Of a DNA stretch of 64,000 bases, positions 63,101-64,000 are shown piece by piece. The position numbers and the translations under genes are program-made. Numbering within the stretch: position 1 is the first letter of the stretch; each line of letters begins with the position of its first letter. The notes under the pieces are model-generated. The model saw only the letters and a program-made list of their open reading frames with translations, ran no database searches and was not told where the DNA came from. Origin of the DNA: Blastocatellia bacterium. Lineage in GTDB: Bacteria; Acidobacteriota; Blastocatellia; Chloracidobacteriales; Chloracidobacteriaceae. Location of the stretch: contig JAIBAN010000016.1 in assembly GCA_019695185.1 (NCBI GenBank), positions 41,245 through 105,244 of the forward strand, in the 5' to 3' direction.

Positions 63101-63223
63101 CACACACTCAGGACTCAGCTTGAGTATGAGCGACCCGCTGGCTACCGCCTTCAGCTTACGTGGCACCTTCATGAAGCGCTGCCGGAGGACCTACATGTTT
63201 TCCCTGAATCATCTCCCGCCTAA
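60179..63223 (+). CDS. RNA-repair polyprotein: MJ1316 + EEP nuclease + 2H phosphoesterase + poly(A)-polymerase-like domain
   Basis: From ATG 60179 the protein has about 1,014 residues with four RNA-end domains. Residues 1-85 are an MJ1316/DUF504 module (YNRIVWDSRLDRTAFVMGYA, IPWHRVRYIRCG, WDRDERLD). About 140-410 is an endonuclease/exonuclease/phosphatase domain (VVTWNLLAD, ILALQEV, VLAGDFNI, FPSDHFGVAADF). About 425-600 is a 2H phosphoesterase/LigT domain with two HxT motifs (PHLTLLYPF and TPHVTVGQ). The rest is a eukaryote-type poly(A) polymerase fold (GSELLGTLGETSDLDRI, third Asp in IQVDVLAAR, central domain AWGWWGGVSWALAAAW). All catalytic motifs are retained. It likely recognises, trims and extends damaged RNA ends. 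It is divergent from the ECF sigma gene. Confidence 0.9.
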   Translation: MNPPKSKLATSQEIYNRIVWDSRLDRTAFVMGYADRMTTSGLREKMLSDWDPTGDIPWHRVRYIRCGQTTVWDRDERLDLFATDALPPEAWASASHNTVSETPKPKPPETDWPVQVVSSPAFHCQEPVGWNANPEGSFRVVAGRLRVVTWNLLADRFKQDWLRTSDRIPALLRHLQEQQADILALQEVTPALWQALLAQDWLKSWYVSEPENGDTVDPYGVCLLSRFPFAYFEKRFSAHKRLLIGSWQLNGRILNVAVVHPPSGDKKENQEARSQHLQSLTKLANQFGGNWVLAGDFNIRAEVEFAPLRQNGFLDLWPQHQPDDPGFTFDPQVNELAAKLSLTGKPARFDRIWLRSEALDWKPESVCLFGNQPFATDSPNFFPSDHFGVAADFTAPLQVSPAWNQTKPVPTSALVIEIPAELAGEIQVLRQRHDARFERWMPHLTLLYPFLPEAELDEAEPALEYLLAGMPPFTLRLEGIGCFSQAKSNTVWLRPIATPVSALQELHEWLKTLFSNCGDKHRAGAFTPHVTVGQTTDLNTIPVNFPTPQPIEFQVTSISLITREGNTPFRTRKRFPLRSVANHPTSLEQLAFQFRPPVTETTSQLRQTISELIQQACSEVLGFEAQLLPTGSELLGTLGETSDLDRICVLPVGTHPKEFLMQVEARLAPLATWTRLVWETTVPVLRLEISEIQVDVLAARSHSVPLGSEVSVISQSIAFEQSDWLVLCGWLEGNAIREFVSARLSFELFQRFLLIIRGWAACRQLTGNAWGWWGGVSWALAAAWTLSDFRFQPDKPVLEALAAHFFTVLASHDWNQPVCLKPVQSEFEPGGGPSLLPVLTSVSPLRNSTRNVTETTAYFLKKEFSRAARLCAPTTGKPIDWQQIFQPFSLKELPVPILEFRFSEVEPVAALGWGANWLEGHIGGTLLTLEKRGLGVRPWPKLRFRNHQVSALIGIGLSLKLNGTEVEGMLNNIGHTLRTQLEYERPAGYRLQLTWHLHEALPEDLHVFPESSPA

Positions 63224-63264
63224 CTGATTAATCAAACCACAAACGATTCGAAACAAAGCCTGCA

Positions 63265-63295
63265 CCACAGAGACGCAGAGAATGCGCCTCTGTGG
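63265..63295. terminator. CAGAG-repeat hairpin between convergent genes
   Basis: CCACAGAG (63265-63272) pairs with CTCTGTGG (63288-63295). It lies between the end of the RNA-repair gene and the converging small peptide gene. No clear T-run follows. The sequence belongs to the same CAGAG-type repeat seen inside the megasynthase. Confidence 0.5.
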
Positions 63296-63306
63296 AGGGT
63301 AAAAGT

Positions 63307-63423
63307 TTAAGGCTTTGGTGGGTTGTTTTCGTTCTGACGGGGACCTAAGTCAAAGTAAGTTCCTGCATCGTCTCCCTGGTCCAGGTCTCCTCCGCCGGCT
63401 TTCACATTTGATTTGACTTTCAT
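63307..63423 (-). CDS. 38-residue peptide with KVKSNVKAGG leader
   Basis: The ATG at 63423 lies 6 bp after GGAGGT; another ATG touches the site and is unlikely. The peptide starts MKVKSNVKAGGG, then an acidic Asp/Gly stretch (DLDQGDDAGTYFDLG) and a Pro/Asn/Lys tail. I recall similar KVKxNVKAGG small proteins of unknown role in several phyla, but this cannot be verified here. The double-Gly after a short basic leader recalls exported or processed peptides. No maturation enzyme or transporter is adjacent in the window. Confidence 0.6.
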   Translation of the reverse strand: MKVKSNVKAGGGDLDQGDDAGTYFDLGPRQNENNPPKP

Positions 63424-63670
63424 GGTCATACCTCCACGGTGAAATGATGGTTCGGCAAAAATGCCATTACCTATTATGGGAAATTCCCCGAAAGTATTAC
63501 TTGGGTTGCAATGTGTTTTTGGAGTGCGGTGACAAGTCCCCGCACTCCAAATTTCCAAACACTGTCTGACAATTCTTCACCCAAACTTTTCCGAACCCTC
63601 AACTTTCAACCGCGTGAAACAGACAGCCCCTAAAAATCAAGCCTTTTGAAAGCATCGCTATTGAAAAAAT

Positions 63671-64000
63671 ATGCGTTTGTCTCTCTTTGTGTTGAGCCTG
63701 CTTTGTGTCTGCGGGTGGTTCAGTGATGGCTCTGTTCCAGCCCAAACCCCCGTCGAGCCTGAACAAACCTTCCGTGATTTGGTTCCCAAAGGCAATCACC
63801 TGACCACTTTTTCCTTCCTCAAGGCATATCCGGGAGCGGAATATTCGGCTGTCTATTTTGGCAGGCGGGTTCCAGTCGAGGCTTTGGCGGAACTTGAAAC
63901 AAGCGGAGCATTGTTGCGCAACCCCAGACTGTGGCTGGTGAAAGGGGATTTGACCGCGCTCCTGGGAAACGCGCAGGGTGCCTTAGCCTGTTATCGGAAA
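63671..64000 (+). CDS. Exported TPR-like protein, 5' part only
   Basis: A frame starts at ATG 63671 and is open to the window edge. It begins with a signal peptide (RLSLFVLSLLCVCGWFSDG, cleavage near VPAQ), then PEQTFRDLVPKGNHLTTF and a TPR-like helix pair (LLRNPRLWLVKGDLTALLGN, AQGALACYRK). The remainder is outside the window, so the class cannot be settled. Tetratricopeptide proteins with CHAT or peptidase domains are likely candidates in this type of genome. Confidence 0.65.
   Translation, partial: MRLSLFVLSLLCVCGWFSDGSVPAQTPVEPEQTFRDLVPKGNHLTTFSFLKAYPGAEYSAVYFGRRVPVEALAELETSGALLRNPRLWLVKGDLTALLGNAQGALACYRK

Overview
The window looks like chromosome from a mid-to-high-GC Gram-negative bacterium, most likely an Acidobacteriota member near Blastocatellia. 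This is inferred from gene content, not from a marker gene: an Oar-like TonB receptor with a carboxypeptidase-type N-terminal domain, an ECF sigma factor beside a Ser/Thr kinase carrying ankyrin repeats, a propeller/Y_Y_Y sensor kinase with a NarL-type regulator, IPT/TIG proteins and many TPR or peptidase genes. No rRNA, tRNA or CRISPR array was found.

Layout. 1-5.8 kb: a leftward oxidoreductase operon (SDR, RidA, redoxin, VOC protein, decayed SDR), then a catalase-related peroxidase and an AraC regulator. The operon promoter is duplicated in inverted orientation in front of a small gene on the other side of the regulator. 6.5-11 kb: a NarL-type two-component pair whose kinase is broken by one extra base, with a collapsed TonB-receptor pseudogene between the two. 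11-16.5 kb: DoxX-like protein, lipase-like hydrolase, a small membrane protein with a premature stop, and cytochrome bd oxidase. 17-21.4 kb: a complete TolC-HlyD-MFS efflux operon. 21.4-26.7 kb: a decay zone with a collapsed group II intron, a TPR pseudogene, a C45 peptidase and an IPT/TIG gene interrupted by a 1.63-kb IS whose transposase appears to need a -1 frameshift. 26.8-32.1 kb: TonB receptor, then an aminotransferase homologue without its PLP lysine overlapping a HAD acid phosphatase. 32.2-37 kb: class I ribonucleotide reductase, the large subunit holding a 378-residue intein with an unexpected Gly at +1. 37.6-41 kb: ankyrin protein, HtrA protease, diguanylate cyclase. 41.1-51.1 kb: a 3,315-residue FAAL-ACP-KS-ACP-sulfotransferase-C-KR-ACP-KS megasynthase with no AT domain, cut off inside its dehydratase by an IS200/IS605 element (tnpA + tnpB). 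53-64 kb: S41 and M28 peptidases, Ser/Thr kinase, ECF sigma factor, a four-domain RNA-repair polyprotein (MJ1316 + EEP nuclease + 2H phosphoesterase + poly(A)-polymerase-type transferase), a 38-residue peptide gene and the start of a TPR-like gene.

Two patterns cross the window. Seven-base tandem repeats sit at stop codons as inverted arms and also inside the megasynthase as in-frame linkers, as does a second CAGAG-type repeat. Several dead genes keep their first and last parts but have lost the middle, suggesting decay by internal deletion. The strongest candidates for new biology are the RNA-repair polyprotein, the megasynthase, the shared AraC-flanking promoter, the intein with Gly at +1 and the aminotransferase without its lysine.
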